Below, piece after piece: positions 1 to 8,192 of a stretch of 64,000 bases of DNA; positions within the stretch are counted from its first letter, which is position 1, and the number at the start of each line of letters is the position of its first letter. The translations under genes were made by a program, and so were the position numbers. This stretch comes from Streptococcus parasanguinis (GTDB taxonomy: Bacteria > Bacillota > Bacilli > Lactobacillales > Streptococcaceae): the NCBI GenBank assembly GCA_905188195.1, contig CAJJKY010000002.1, positions 62,001 to 126,000 on the forward strand, written 5' to 3'. The notes under the pieces are model-generated. The model worked only from the letters and a program-made list of their open reading frames with translations. It ran no database searches and was not told the origin of the DNA.

Positions 1-2
1 AT

Positions 3-809
3 TCAAGTGTTTCTTATGACTCTGCTACAAAAGAGGTGACATCATTTAAAGATAACCAATACATTGAACACGGGTCAATCTTTAATGGTGAATCTTCAGC
101 CACTCTTGAAGGTTGGGACAATCCATCTTCTCCATACCTCTATTATGGTGGAGCAGGGTTGAAGATGTCTGATGGTCACTTGGTATTTACGGCCAATGGA
201 GCTAATGCTGCTGGTCAGCCAACGGTTTACTGGTTTGCGATTAACTCAAATGTTGGTATTCCAAAAAATCCAGGTGAAGCGCCAAAAGAGCCAACAAAAC
301 CAACAGAACCTAAGGCACCAACACCACCAACGATTACGGTTGAAAAATTACCTGTGTTGCCAAAAGAACCAACCCCACCAACAGCACCAACAGCACCAAC
401 CGAACCTAACTACACTGTGATTACGGTCGATGTGAAGGAACCAAAGGTTCCAACTCCACCAACAGAGCCAACCCCACCGACTCCTGAAGTCGTTCCAAAT
501 CAGGTGAAACCGGAAAAAACTGAAGTGAAATGGCATAAGAATAAAGTGGTAACGGAAACAGATATTCCAACTCCGCCAACCCCAGTGCCACCAACTCCAT
601 ACAACCCACCAACACCAATCGTTCCGCCAACTCCAGAGGTTCCAACCGAACCAACTCCTGAAGTTCCGGAACAGCCTGTACAACCTGCGCAACCACAAAC
701 ACCTGCGCTTCCAAATACAGGTACAGAAAGCTCAACTGCAGCTGTTCTTGCAGGTGCGATGGCTGGATTGCTTGGATTGGGTCTTGCACGCAAGAAAAAA
801 GAAGATTAA
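3..809 (+). CDS. GbpC/Spa-like LPXTG surface protein, C-terminal part (5' truncated by window)
   Basis: The reading frame is open to the first base of the window, so the start lies upstream; a GTG at 36 is internal. The first ~80 visible residues (a glycine/tryptophan-rich stretch ending near VYWFAINSNVGIP) look like the end of the GbpC/Spa lectin-like domain found in glucan-binding protein C and antigen I/II adhesins. A ~150-residue proline-rich stalk with PTPPT/EPTPP periodicity follows, then LPNTG, a hydrophobic segment and the KKKED tail, which is a sortase A signal. There are no antigen I/II C-domains between stalk and anchor, so GbpC-like architecture is more likely than full antigen I/II. 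Family placement is moderate; wall anchoring is clear. Confidence 0.8.
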   Translation, partial: SSVSYDSATKEVTSFKDNQYIEHGSIFNGESSATLEGWDNPSSPYLYYGGAGLKMSDGHLVFTANGANAAGQPTVYWFAINSNVGIPKNPGEAPKEPTKPTEPKAPTPPTITVEKLPVLPKEPTPPTAPTAPTEPNYTVITVDVKEPKVPTPPTEPTPPTPEVVPNQVKPEKTEVKWHKNKVVTETDIPTPPTPVPPTPYNPPTPIVPPTPEVPTEPTPEVPEQPVQPAQPQTPALPNTGTESSTAAVLAGAMAGLLGLGLARKKKED

Positions 810-848
810 TTCTTGTTTCTTTCGTTCATTCATCTAAATAAAGAAAGT

Positions 849-876
849 CAGAAGGCAAGTCCTTCTGGCTTTTTTG
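849..876 (+). terminator. Rho-independent terminator of the LPXTG gene
   Basis: A 7-bp stem CAGAAGG/CCTTCTG with a 5-nt loop is followed by GCTTTTTT. It lies 40 nt past the stop codon. Confidence 0.8.
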
Positions 877-1201
877 ATGGAGTGATGACCAAATAGTTGA
901 GAAATAGAACAGAATAGTTTTTGGATAAGGAGAGGAAATGGCTTTTATAGACCAAATCGTGTCGAAATGAAGCAGAATAGAAATGGATGACACAAGAAGA
1001 AGAGAATGAGGTATACTGGTGGTGTTCGAATGAAAGTTTATAGGACTCCGTTATATCTCTAATCATTCCAATGATACAGTTGCGATGGCTTTTCATCTTT
1101 TGCACACATTACTTTTCCAAATGAATTTCATTTGAACGTATCAGTGATCAGGCAAGTGCTTCCACGGTTTTGAGGCGCTTGCCTTTCTATCTGTATCGCG
1201 A
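877..1201. other. Intergenic stretch with no supportable gene
   Basis: About 325 bases without a convincing reading frame; a minus-strand open frame here has no RBS or recognisable product. The only structure is an inverted repeat at 1150-1184 (AGGCAAGTGC / GCGCTTGCCT with one G-U pair) followed by a short T-run. It may be a weak terminator just upstream of the next promoter. Confidence 0.5.
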
Positions 1202-1229
1202 TATAATAGGGTGTAAGAAATGAAAAGGA
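1202..1229 (+). promoter_or_regulatory. Promoter -10 and RBS of the 171-aa membrane protein gene
   Basis: TATAAT is at about 1203-1208, followed 15 nt later by AAAAGGAG and ATG at 1236. No clear -35 is seen. Confidence 0.5.
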
Positions 1230-1235
1230 GTTTGT

Positions 1236-1751
1236 ATGAAAAAGAAACCTATCTATCTTTACATCCTGTTATTTTTCTCTACGGTTGGAACCCTAACTTC
1301 AGCTGTTTCAACCTTTGGAGCTTCAAAGAGTTTTGAGTTGACAGATGATTTTGCTAAACAACTTGGTTTAACAACGGCTCAAGACAAGGCTGACTATGTG
1401 ACATATTATGAGAAATCGGCCCAACTCAATCAGTCTCCATTAACCTTTTTATTTGTTTCCTTGATTCTGATTGCCTTACTGGCAACTTTCTATTTCCTCT
1501 TTATGAAGCAGGATCTGTTAACAGCTCATTATACTTATATGGGACAGATTTTGTTAAGTCAAGCCTTCTCTTGCTATAATTATTTTGCAGGGCGTCCACT
1601 ATTAGCTAGTTTTTCAAACTCAGCGCTTCGCCAACGATATCTGGCATCTTCGTCCATTGCTTTGTTACTCTTGACTGCTTTATCCCTTCTCTTCCTTGGA
1701 ATTGTTTTGTATAAAACCTTGCGTTTGAGAAAAGCTCAAGCTAGGGCATAA
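1236..1751 (+). CDS. Small integral membrane protein, function unknown
   Basis: 171 residues with about four hydrophobic segments: the N-terminus (about 7-28), about 68-88, about 97-115 and about 140-160. A polar extracytoplasmic-type loop lies between the first two, and the C-terminal tail is basic (LRLRKAQARA). No catalytic motif is visible and I do not recognise a named family beyond a streptococcal conserved membrane protein. It is preceded by AAAAGGAG at good spacing and has its own -10. It is followed by nrdI after 61 nt with no strong terminator, so the two may be co-transcribed. That alone does not tie it to ribonucleotide reduction. Confidence 0.75.
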   Translation: MKKKPIYLYILLFFSTVGTLTSAVSTFGASKSFELTDDFAKQLGLTTAQDKADYVTYYEKSAQLNQSPLTFLFVSLILIALLATFYFLFMKQDLLTAHYTYMGQILLSQAFSCYNYFAGRPLLASFSNSALRQRYLASSSIALLLLTALSLLFLGIVLYKTLRLRKAQARA

Positions 1752-1812
1752 TAGATAAGTTTAAAGGGAGCTCTCTTAGAGGATAAGAGAGCTTCTTGAT
1801 TGGAGAAAAAAG

Positions 1813-2268
1813 ATGAAAGTATCCTTTGTTTATATTAGTCTGAGTGGAAATACAGAGAGTTTTGTCCGTCGCTTAAGTGACTATTTGCTGGAAGCTCATC
1901 CCGGACTTGAAATCGAGAAAGTGCATGTGAAAGACCTGGTCAAAGAGGGCCAGCCCTTCTTTGAAATGACCAACCCTTTTATCACTTTTTTGCCAACCTA
2001 TTTGGAGGGTGGAAATGGTGTTGACAATGGCGATGTGGAAATTTTGACGACAGATGTCGCGGATTTTATTGCTTATGGAGACAATGCCAGTAAGTGCTTA
2101 GGAGTGGTTGGATCAGGCAATCGGAATTTTAACAATCAATATTGTTTAACCGCTAAGCAATACAGCCAACGCTTTGGTTTCCCTATGTTAGCCGATTTTG
2201 AAATGCGGGGGATGTTGGGAGATATTAAAAAAGTAGCCGCTATTGTAGAAGATTTGTATCATCTTTAA
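1813..2268 (+). CDS. nrdI: NrdI-family flavodoxin
   Basis: 151 residues. NrdI is the small FMN protein that supplies the oxidant for assembling the dimanganese-tyrosyl radical cofactor of class Ib ribonucleotide reductase (NrdF). The N-terminus VYISLSGNTESFVRRL is the phosphate-binding loop of flavodoxins, and the GVVGSGNRNFNNQYC segment is the NrdI hallmark. Length matches the family (about 130-160 aa). nrdE/nrdF are not adjacent; streptococci often carry a detached nrdI. It is followed immediately by a Rep-1 element that acts as terminator. Family assignment is secure; which NrdF it serves is inference. Confidence 0.9.
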   Translation: MKVSFVYISLSGNTESFVRRLSDYLLEAHPGLEIEKVHVKDLVKEGQPFFEMTNPFITFLPTYLEGGNGVDNGDVEILTTDVADFIAYGDNASKCLGVVGSGNRNFNNQYCLTAKQYSQRFGFPMLADFEMRGMLGDIKKVAAIVEDLYHL

Positions 2269-2273
2269 AATAA

Positions 2274-2459
2274 AGAGAGTGGGACAGAAATCGGTAATTC
2301 GTTAGAATTCGATTTCGTCGTCCCACCTCCGCACAGTTGAGTAGGGCTGTAAAAGCTGATGAAATCAGCGTAGTAGAGCCCACTCAACCACTGCGTCTTG
2401 CTCGACAATCCAAAAATAATTGAGAGGCTAGGACTTTTGTCCCAGCCTCTTATTTGTTG
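2274..2459. repeat. Rep-1 copy 1 (three-hairpin dispersed repeat)
   Basis: Begins AGAGAGTGGGACAG and ends in TCCCAGCCTCTTATTTG. Three stems can be drawn. H1: GTGGGAC...GTCCCAC with inner GAAATCG/CGATTTC. H2: GTTGAGT.GGGCT...AGCCC.ACTCAAC with inner GCTGAT/ATCAGC. H3: GAGGCTAGGAC-TTTT-GTCCCAGCCTC followed by TTATTT, a terminator. It sits between the convergent nrdI and a minus-strand small gene. Near-identical copies lie at 12500, 20847 and 54650. Confidence 0.9.
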
Positions 2460-2508
2460 CGACTGAATAGAAGAGGAGTCACATTTTATATGACTCCTCT
2501 TCTATGGC

Positions 2509-2754
2509 TTATTTTAATTTTTCTGTGATTTCTTTAGCAAGTAGGAGTCCCAATCGATAGTCTTTATTGATGGCATGGATGACATCGTTGATATTGTCGG
2601 TCTCTTGGATTTTTTCCTTGATGCTATCTTTGAAAGCTTGATCTTTCAAGAGTTGCTCTTGTAAGAGCCGTTGTAGTTTTTCTCTTTCGTACTTGTTAAA
2701 TAAAAAGAGGACCACTAAACTGATGAGGATTAAGATGTAAACGGTTTGATTCAT
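2509..2754 (-). CDS. Small membrane-anchored protein with charged tail, unknown function
   Basis: 81 residues from the ATG at 2754, chosen because AGGAGAAA lies just upstream on the minus strand; a longer frame to 2802 has no RBS. One N-terminal transmembrane segment (about residues 4-20, ILILISLVVLFLF) is followed by a charged, probably helical region rich in K, E and Q, and a C-terminal GLLLAKEITEKLK. It lies downstream of argS but behind a strong hairpin (2810-2859), so it probably has its own transcript. No family recognised. Confidence 0.7.
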   Translation of the reverse strand: MNQTVYILILISLVVLFLFNKYEREKLQRLLQEQLLKDQAFKDSIKEKIQETDNINDVIHAINKDYRLGLLLAKEITEKLK

Positions 2755-2809
2755 AGATTTCTCCTGTATATAAAGGATCTGAAAATGTAGAGCATTGGGC
2801 ATGAGAAAA

Positions 2810-2859
2810 GGAGTGAGAAAGAACTAAATTGAATCTCATTTAGTTTCTCCTCTCACTCC
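2810..2859 (-). terminator. Terminator of argS (minus strand)
   Basis: GGAGTGAG / CTCACTCC with a second paired block AACTAAA / TTTAGTT inside. On the minus strand it is followed by TTTTCT. It lies 40 nt after the argS stop. Confidence 0.75.
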
Positions 2860-2898
2860 CATAAGAGATGTTCTACTTATCAATCATTAGATAAGAAA

Positions 2899-4587
2899 TT
2901 ACATTTTCTCAGGCGCATCGACACCAAGTAAGCGAAGGGCTTCTTTCAAAACAACTGCTGTTGAGTAGCTAAGAGCAAGACGGCTTTCGCGTTCTGGGCT
3001 TTCATCCAAGATACGAGTGTGTGCATAGTATTTGTTGAAGGCTTGAGCCAAGTTGATAGCATATTTTGCGATCAAGGATGGATCATAGTTTTCAGCAGCA
3101 CGTTTCACGACACGAGAGAAGTCTTGGAGAAGCTTGATGATTTCCCAGCTTTCAGGATCGCTCAAGCTGTATGTCGCATCTGTAGATGGTGTGAAGTTGG
3201 CTTTGCGAAGGATGGATTGGATACGAGCGTAAGCGTATTGAACGTAAGGTCCAGTTTCTCCTTCGAAGGATACCATGGCTTCGAGGTCGAAGTCATACCC
3301 GTTGCGACGGTCTGTCTTCAAGTCGTAGAATTTAACCGCACCAACACCGACTGCATGTGCCACTTCTTCCTTGTTTTCAAGTTCAGGATTCTTTTCTTCA
3401 ATCTGAGCTTTGGCACGAGAGATGGCTTCTTGAAGAGTTGGTTCGAGCAGGATGATATTTCCTTTACGAGTTGACAATTTTTGGCGGTTTTTTGTCACCA
3501 AACCAAAGTCAACGTGAACCATATCGTCACTCCAGTCAAATCCCATTTTCTTCAAAACAGCTTTCAACTGACGGAAGTGGTTGGATTGTTCTTGACCTAC
3601 AGCATAGATGTTTTTCACAAAGTTGTAAGTCCGTGCACGGTAGATAGCGGTTGCGATATCACGCGTGATGTAAAGAGTGGCACCGTCTGATTTCTTAATC
3701 ATAGCTGGTGGAAGGTTCACATCATCAAGTTCAACGATACTAGCCCCTTTAGATTCTTTCAACAAGCCTTTGTCTTCAAGGATTTGAACCCCTTCATCCA
3801 TCTTGTCGTTGTAGAAAGCTTCTCCGTTTAAGCTGTCAAATTCAACACCGAGGAGTTTGTAGATACGGTTGAATTCTACCAAGCTTTCGTCACGGAACCA
3901 TTGCCACAATTCTGTTGCTTCAGGATCTCCATCTTCCAATTTTTTGAACCATTTACGTCCTTCTTCATCAAGCTCAGGATCGTTTTCGATTTCAGCGTTG
4001 ATCCGAACGTAAAGTTTTAACAATTCATCGATTGGGTTGGCTTCGACAGCTTCCTTGCTACCCCATTTTTTGTAGGCCACCATCAAGAGACCGAATTGTT
4101 TACCCCAGTCACCCAAGTGGTTGATTTTAATCGTGTTGTAGCCCATTTTGCGGAAGATGTTTGAAAGAGCATCCCCGATAACGGTTGAGCGCAAGTGACC
4201 AACTGAGAATGGTTTTGCAATATTTGGACTTGAAAGGTCGATGGTAATGTTTTGGCCATGACCTTCGTCTTGTTGACCGTAGTCTGCCCCTGCTTCGATG
4301 ACGGATTTGATTACTTGATCAGAGATCTTAGATTTGTCTAAGAAGAAGTTCACGTAAGGTCCAGTTGCAACGACTTTTTCGAAGGCGCTTTGGTCGATCT
4401 TTTCAGCAATATCTGCAGCGATTGCTTGAGGAGCCTTGCGTTCCACTTTTGCAAGTGAGAAGGCTGGAAAAGCAATGTCACCAAGATCAGATGATTTTGG
4501 TTGTTCAAGCAAGTTTAAAATAGCATCTTGGTCAAGAGAGTCAATCACTTTGGCCAATTCACTAGCAATGAGTTCTTTATTGTTCAT
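2899..4587 (-). CDS. argS: Arginyl-tRNA synthetase
   Basis: 562 residues, cytoplasmic class I synthetase that charges tRNA-Arg. Visible features: N-terminal additional domain; the HIGH-equivalent segment at about residues 125-138 (SPNIAKPFSVGHLRST); the KMSKS-equivalent STRKGN near residue 375; and a C-terminal helical anticodon-binding DALR-type domain ending in a methionine-terminated APEKM. Length is normal. It is transcribed divergently from argR with about 100 bp between starts. That shared region holds an ARG-box-like sequence, so arginine-dependent control of one or both genes is plausible. Confidence 0.98.
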   Translation of the reverse strand: MNNKELIASELAKVIDSLDQDAILNLLEQPKSSDLGDIAFPAFSLAKVERKAPQAIAADIAEKIDQSAFEKVVATGPYVNFFLDKSKISDQVIKSVIEAGADYGQQDEGHGQNITIDLSSPNIAKPFSVGHLRSTVIGDALSNIFRKMGYNTIKINHLGDWGKQFGLLMVAYKKWGSKEAVEANPIDELLKLYVRINAEIENDPELDEEGRKWFKKLEDGDPEATELWQWFRDESLVEFNRIYKLLGVEFDSLNGEAFYNDKMDEGVQILEDKGLLKESKGASIVELDDVNLPPAMIKKSDGATLYITRDIATAIYRARTYNFVKNIYAVGQEQSNHFRQLKAVLKKMGFDWSDDMVHVDFGLVTKNRQKLSTRKGNIILLEPTLQEAISRAKAQIEEKNPELENKEEVAHAVGVGAVKFYDLKTDRRNGYDFDLEAMVSFEGETGPYVQYAYARIQSILRKANFTPSTDATYSLSDPESWEIIKLLQDFSRVVKRAAENYDPSLIAKYAINLAQAFNKYYAHTRILDESPERESRLALSYSTAVVLKEALRLLGVDAPEKM

Positions 4588-4650
4588 ATTAGCTCCTTAG
4601 TCCTTTTAACTATTATTTTAACACAATTCTGAGCGAATTTTCAATTTTTT

Positions 4651-4680
4651 TGGTATAATTTAAAGTATATTTATTCAAAA
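4651..4680 (+). promoter_or_regulatory. argR promoter with ARG-box-like operator
   Basis: Extended -10 TGG-TATAAT at 4651-4659. Immediately downstream, 4661-4680 reads as a partial palindrome whose complement TTTGAATAAATATAC resembles the Gram-positive ARG box (CATGAATAAAAATKCAAK). Operator assignment is by eye. Confidence 0.5.
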
Positions 4681-4691
4681 GTGGAGGTCCA

Positions 4692-5132
4692 ATGAAAAAG
4701 ACAGAACGACACCTTTTGATTCAACAGATGATTCGAAATGAAAAACTGTCCACGCAAAAAGAGATTCAGGATCGTTTAGAAGCAAAAGGAATTGCAGTAA
4801 CGCAAACGACCCTCTCACGTGATTTGCGGGATCTGGGTCTAGTCAAGGTGAAGCGAAAAGATCAATTGTATTATATTTTGCCAAATGAGCCTGAGGTGGC
4901 AGAGATTTATATTATGCTGTCCAGCCATGCCAAGTCTGTCTCACGGGCAGAATTCACCTTGGTCTTGCGGACAGAGCTAGGAGAAGCAGCTCTCTTGGCC
5001 AATGGTGTAGATGAGATGTCAGATGAGCGTATTTTGGGGACAGTAGCAGGGGCCAATACCCTCTTGATTGTCTGTCGAGACCAAGATGCAGCCATTGAAA
5101 TTCAAAATGAAATTTTAGGGATGATGCAGTAA
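4692..5132 (+). CDS. argR: Arginine repressor ArgR
   Basis: 146 residues, typical ArgR/AhrC length. The N-terminal winged helix-turn-helix covers about residues 1-70, with the family signature TQTTLSRDLRDLGL. The C-terminal oligomerisation and arginine-binding domain contains GTVAGANTLLIVCRD. It acts as a hexamer on ARG boxes near arginine metabolism genes. The divergent argS neighbour and mutS downstream is a common streptococcal order. Streptococci often carry several ArgR paralogues, so its exact regulon cannot be read from here. Confidence 0.95.
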   Translation: MKKTERHLLIQQMIRNEKLSTQKEIQDRLEAKGIAVTQTTLSRDLRDLGLVKVKRKDQLYYILPNEPEVAEIYIMLSSHAKSVSRAEFTLVLRTELGEAALLANGVDEMSDERILGTVAGANTLLIVCRDQDAAIEIQNEILGMMQ

Positions 5133-5263
5133 TCAAGCCCTTGAAAGAAAAAGAGAATACCCCATTAAGATGTCAAAAGGAGGAAGATAGGCAACTATCT
5201 ACTCCTGTTTTCATCTATGGAGCTTGTGTCAGAAAATGATGCAACAGTAAGGAATAAAGAAGT

Positions 5264-7813
5264 ATGACAGTAGAAAAAATATCCCCTGGAATGCAGCAGT
5301 ATCTAGATATCAAAAAAGACTATCCGGATGCCTTTTTGCTGTTTCGAATGGGAGATTTTTACGAATTATTTTATGAAGATGCAGTGAATGCAGCTCAAAT
5401 TTTAGAGATTTCCTTAACCTCACGGAATAAAAATGCAGAGAATCCGATCCCCATGGCGGGTGTTCCCTACCACTCGGCCCAGCAGTATATTGATGTTCTT
5501 ATTGAACAGGGGTATAAGGTCGCGATTGCAGAACAAATGGAAGACCCTAAAGAAGCCAAGGGGGTCGTTAAGCGTGAAGTCGTACAGGTGATTACGCCGG
5601 GTACAGTGGTGGATTCGACCAAGCCAGATAGTGAGAATAACTTTCTGGTTGCTTTGGATCGTTCAGGAAATGAGTATGGGCTAGCCTATATGGATCTGGT
5701 GACAGGGGAGTTTCAGGTGACGACCCTCAATGACTTTAGCATGGTTTGTGGAGAAATCCGCAATTTACGTGCGCGTGAGGTGGTCCTGGGTTATGCCTTG
5801 CCAGAACAGGAAGAGCGTGTGTTTGTTAGCCAGATGAATCTCTTGTTGTCACATGTAGAGACCGCGCTCGACGATGTTCAACTCTTAGGGGATCAGTTGA
5901 GTGAGCTAGAAAAGAAAACGGCTGGAAAACTTCTCCAGTATGTTCACCAGACGCAAATGCGGGAATTGAGCCACCTCAAAAAAGCCCATCATTATGAGAT
6001 TTGCGATTTCTTGCAGATGGACTTTGCGACCAAAGCTAGTCTTGATTTGACAGAGAATGCGCGAACTGGGAAGAAACATGGTAGCTTGTATTGGTATTTG
6101 GATGAAACCAAGACGGCCATGGGAGGTCGTTTGTTGCGGTCCTGGATTCAGAAACCCTTAGTCGATTTGAAACGGATTCGAGAGCGCCAGGACATCATTC
6201 AGGTCTTTATGGATCATTTCTTTGAACGGAGCGATTTGACCGACAGCCTCAAAGGGGTCTATGACATTGAACGCTTAGCGAGTCGGGTTTCCTTTGGCAA
6301 GATCAACCCTAAGGATCTCTTGCAGCTAGGAGATACTCTGGGGCATGTGCCGACGATCAAGTCGATTCTACTGGGAATTGGTGATCCGGTCTTAGATGTC
6401 TTGATTGCACGCTTGGATGAACTTCCTGAATTGCACCGCTTGATTACCTCGGCTATTGCTCCGGAAGCGTCTGCTGTTATTACAGAGGGAAATATCATCC
6501 GTACCGGTTTTGACGAGCAATTGGACCAGTATCGTGTCGTTCTTCGGGATGGTACTGGTTGGATTGCTGAGATTGAAGCCAAGGAACGCGAAGCTAGTGG
6601 CATTACCGGTCTGAAAATTGATTACAACAAGAAGGATGGCTACTATTTCCATGTCACCAATTCTCAATTGAGTCACGTTCCTGCTCATTTCTTCCGCAAG
6701 GCGACCTTGAAAAATTCAGAACGCTTTGGTACGGAGGAATTGGCACGCATCGAAGGAGATATGCTGGAGGCGCGTGAGAAGTCTGCTAATTTGGAATATA
6801 CGATTTTTATGCGGATTCGTGAAGAAGTTGGCAAGTATATCCAACGTCTGCAACAGTTAGCTCAGGCGATTGCGACGGTTGATGTTTTACAAAGTCTAGC
6901 CAGTGTCGCTGAGTCGCAACAGTTGAATCGTCCCCTCTTTCATGAAGAACGGCGAATCGCGATCGACAAAGGTCGTCATCCGGTTGTTGAGAAAGTGATG
7001 GGAGCCCAGTCCTATATTCCTAATAGCATCTTTATGGACGAAGAACGGGATATTCAGCTGATTACGGGGCCAAATATGAGCGGGAAGTCTACCTATATGC
7101 GCCAATTGGCGATCATTGTGATTCTTGCCCAAATTGGCTCCTATGTTCCAGCGCAAATGGCTGAGTTGCCAATCTTTGATGCGATTTATACTCGAATCGG
7201 AGCTGCTGATGACCTGGTATCGGGTCAGTCTACCTTTATGGTAGAAATGATGGAGGCCAATCACGCTATTCGCAAGGCAACGCCCCAGTCCTTGATTTTA
7301 TTTGATGAGTTGGGACGGGGAACTGCGACCTATGATGGAATGGCTCTTGCCCAGTCCATCATCGAATATATCCACGATCGTACCGGTGCTAAGACCTTGT
7401 TTGCGACCCATTACCATGAGTTGACAGCTCTCTCAGAGACCCTGTCCCGTTTGGAAAATGTCCATGTCGCGACCTTGGAGCGAGATGGACAGGTTACCTT
7501 CTTGCACAAGATTGAACCCGGCCCAGCGGATAAGTCCTATGGGATTCACGTAGCAAAGATCGCTGGTTTGCCAGAAGAGTTGTTGAAGCGGGCGGATGCG
7601 ATTTTGTCCAAGCTCGAAGGACAAGCCCAGCAAGTACCGCTTGTGGATGCAACTCCTAAAAAGGAAGCACCTTCACAGGTTGCTGAACAAATGTCCCTCT
7701 TTGAGGAAGTGACAGAAAATACAGTGATCACAGAATTGAAAAATCTGGATCTCTACAATATGACTCCCATGGAAGTCATGATGGCAGTCGCCGAATTGAA
7801 AAAGAAATTGTAA
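5264..7813 (+). CDS. mutS: DNA mismatch repair protein MutS (HexA)
   Basis: 849 residues. Recognises base mismatches and small loops as a dimer and recruits MutL. The N-terminal mismatch-binding domain has the F-x-E motif in GDFYELF (about residues 31-37). The connector and lever domains follow, then the ATPase: Walker A GPNMSGKST near 601, Walker B ILFDELGRGT near 678, and ATHYHEL near 713. The extreme C-terminus YNMTPMEVMMAVAEL is the usual MutS tail. It starts at ATG 5264 after AAGGAATAAAG. It follows argR by 131 nt. A clear terminator follows, then Rep-2. In streptococci this system corrects mismatches arising during transformation. Confidence 0.98.
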   Translation: MTVEKISPGMQQYLDIKKDYPDAFLLFRMGDFYELFYEDAVNAAQILEISLTSRNKNAENPIPMAGVPYHSAQQYIDVLIEQGYKVAIAEQMEDPKEAKGVVKREVVQVITPGTVVDSTKPDSENNFLVALDRSGNEYGLAYMDLVTGEFQVTTLNDFSMVCGEIRNLRAREVVLGYALPEQEERVFVSQMNLLLSHVETALDDVQLLGDQLSELEKKTAGKLLQYVHQTQMRELSHLKKAHHYEICDFLQMDFATKASLDLTENARTGKKHGSLYWYLDETKTAMGGRLLRSWIQKPLVDLKRIRERQDIIQVFMDHFFERSDLTDSLKGVYDIERLASRVSFGKINPKDLLQLGDTLGHVPTIKSILLGIGDPVLDVLIARLDELPELHRLITSAIAPEASAVITEGNIIRTGFDEQLDQYRVVLRDGTGWIAEIEAKEREASGITGLKIDYNKKDGYYFHVTNSQLSHVPAHFFRKATLKNSERFGTEELARIEGDMLEAREKSANLEYTIFMRIREEVGKYIQRLQQLAQAIATVDVLQSLASVAESQQLNRPLFHEERRIAIDKGRHPVVEKVMGAQSYIPNSIFMDEERDIQLITGPNMSGKSTYMRQLAIIVILAQIGSYVPAQMAELPIFDAIYTRIGAADDLVSGQSTFMVEMMEANHAIRKATPQSLILFDELGRGTATYDGMALAQSIIEYIHDRTGAKTLFATHYHELTALSETLSRLENVHVATLERDGQVTFLHKIEPGPADKSYGIHVAKIAGLPEELLKRADAILSKLEGQAQQVPLVDATPKKEAPSQVAEQMSLFEEVTENTVITELKNLDLYNMTPMEVMMAVAELKKKL

Positions 7814-7819
7814 AAAGAA

Positions 7820-7846
7820 GATCCTCGTAATAGCGAGGATCTTTTA
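7820..7846 (+). terminator. mutS terminator (left copy of a duplicated pair)
   Basis: GATCCTCG-TAATAG-CGAGGATC-TTTTATT. A very similar hairpin, GATCCTCG-TAGCAC-TGAGGATC-TTTTT, recurs at 8165-8191 on the other side of Rep-2. Confidence 0.9.
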
Positions 7847-7858
7847 TTGAAGACAAAG

Positions 7859-8087
7859 TCATCTTAGAAACTTTCCTTAGGTGAGTACGGACGTTAGGTG
7901 AAATTATCCAGTGGATGATTTCAGCAATCCAGGAAGTTCCAAGACTAATTATTGAGCCCCTTCGCTCTTTAATTTCTGGGCTCAGGCTAAAACAGTTTCC
8001 CAAACTGTTTTACTCTCAAAACTCCCGAGTGCCTGAAACATAATTGTTTCAGGCACTTTTCTCACAGCGGAAAGTTTCAGTAGATGA
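7859..8087. repeat. Rep-2 copy A (TIR-bounded structured element, long form)
   Basis: Terminal inverted repeats TCATCTTAGAAACTTTCC / GGAAAGTTTCAGTAGATGA. Inside are the conserved TTAGGTGAGTACGGACG and CTCACAGC, whose GTGAG/CTCAC can pair. The hairpin GTGCCTGAAAC/GTTTCAGGCAC occupies the position used by GYGCTAGAAAC hairpins in copies B and C. The central hairpins (GAAAT/ATTTC, TGAGCCC/GGGCTCA, AAAACAGTTT/AAACTGTTTT) differ from those in B and C. A looser conserved tail (TTATAGAATTTATTAGATTTGTA...ACAGTTTATCT) runs to about 8160. Confidence 0.85.
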
Positions 8088-8164
8088 TTGAATAACTATA
8101 ACGAGTATAATTTTTATAGAATTTATTAGATTTGTATAAAGGAACAGTTTATCTCCACTTTCAG

Positions 8165-8192
8165 ATCCTCGTAGCACTGAGGATCTTTTTGC
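8165..8192 (+). terminator. Second copy of the mutS-type terminator, right of Rep-2
   Basis: GATCCTC/GAGGATC stem followed by TTTTTG. The stem is the same as that of the mutS terminator at 7820; only the loop and one pair have changed. Confidence 0.8.

Noticed and set aside
348..793. Several long minus-strand open frames opposite the proline-rich stalk
   Set aside because: They are complements of the three-base-periodic PTPPT coding repeat, giving Trp/Gly- or Leu/Glu-rich nonsense without RBS.
848..1105. Minus-strand 85-codon frame after the LPXTG gene
   Set aside because: No RBS, no recognisable composition, and it runs into the terminator of the surface protein gene.
3019..3474. Plus-strand 151-codon frame inside argS
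   Set aside because: Antisense to a clear synthetase coding region with normal conserved motifs; no RBS.
7776..8003. Minus-strand 75-codon frame across the mutS end and Rep-2 copy A
   Set aside because: Composed of the repeat and terminator; a similar frame appears on the minus strand at Rep-2 copy B (28321-28518), so it reflects the repeat, not a gene.
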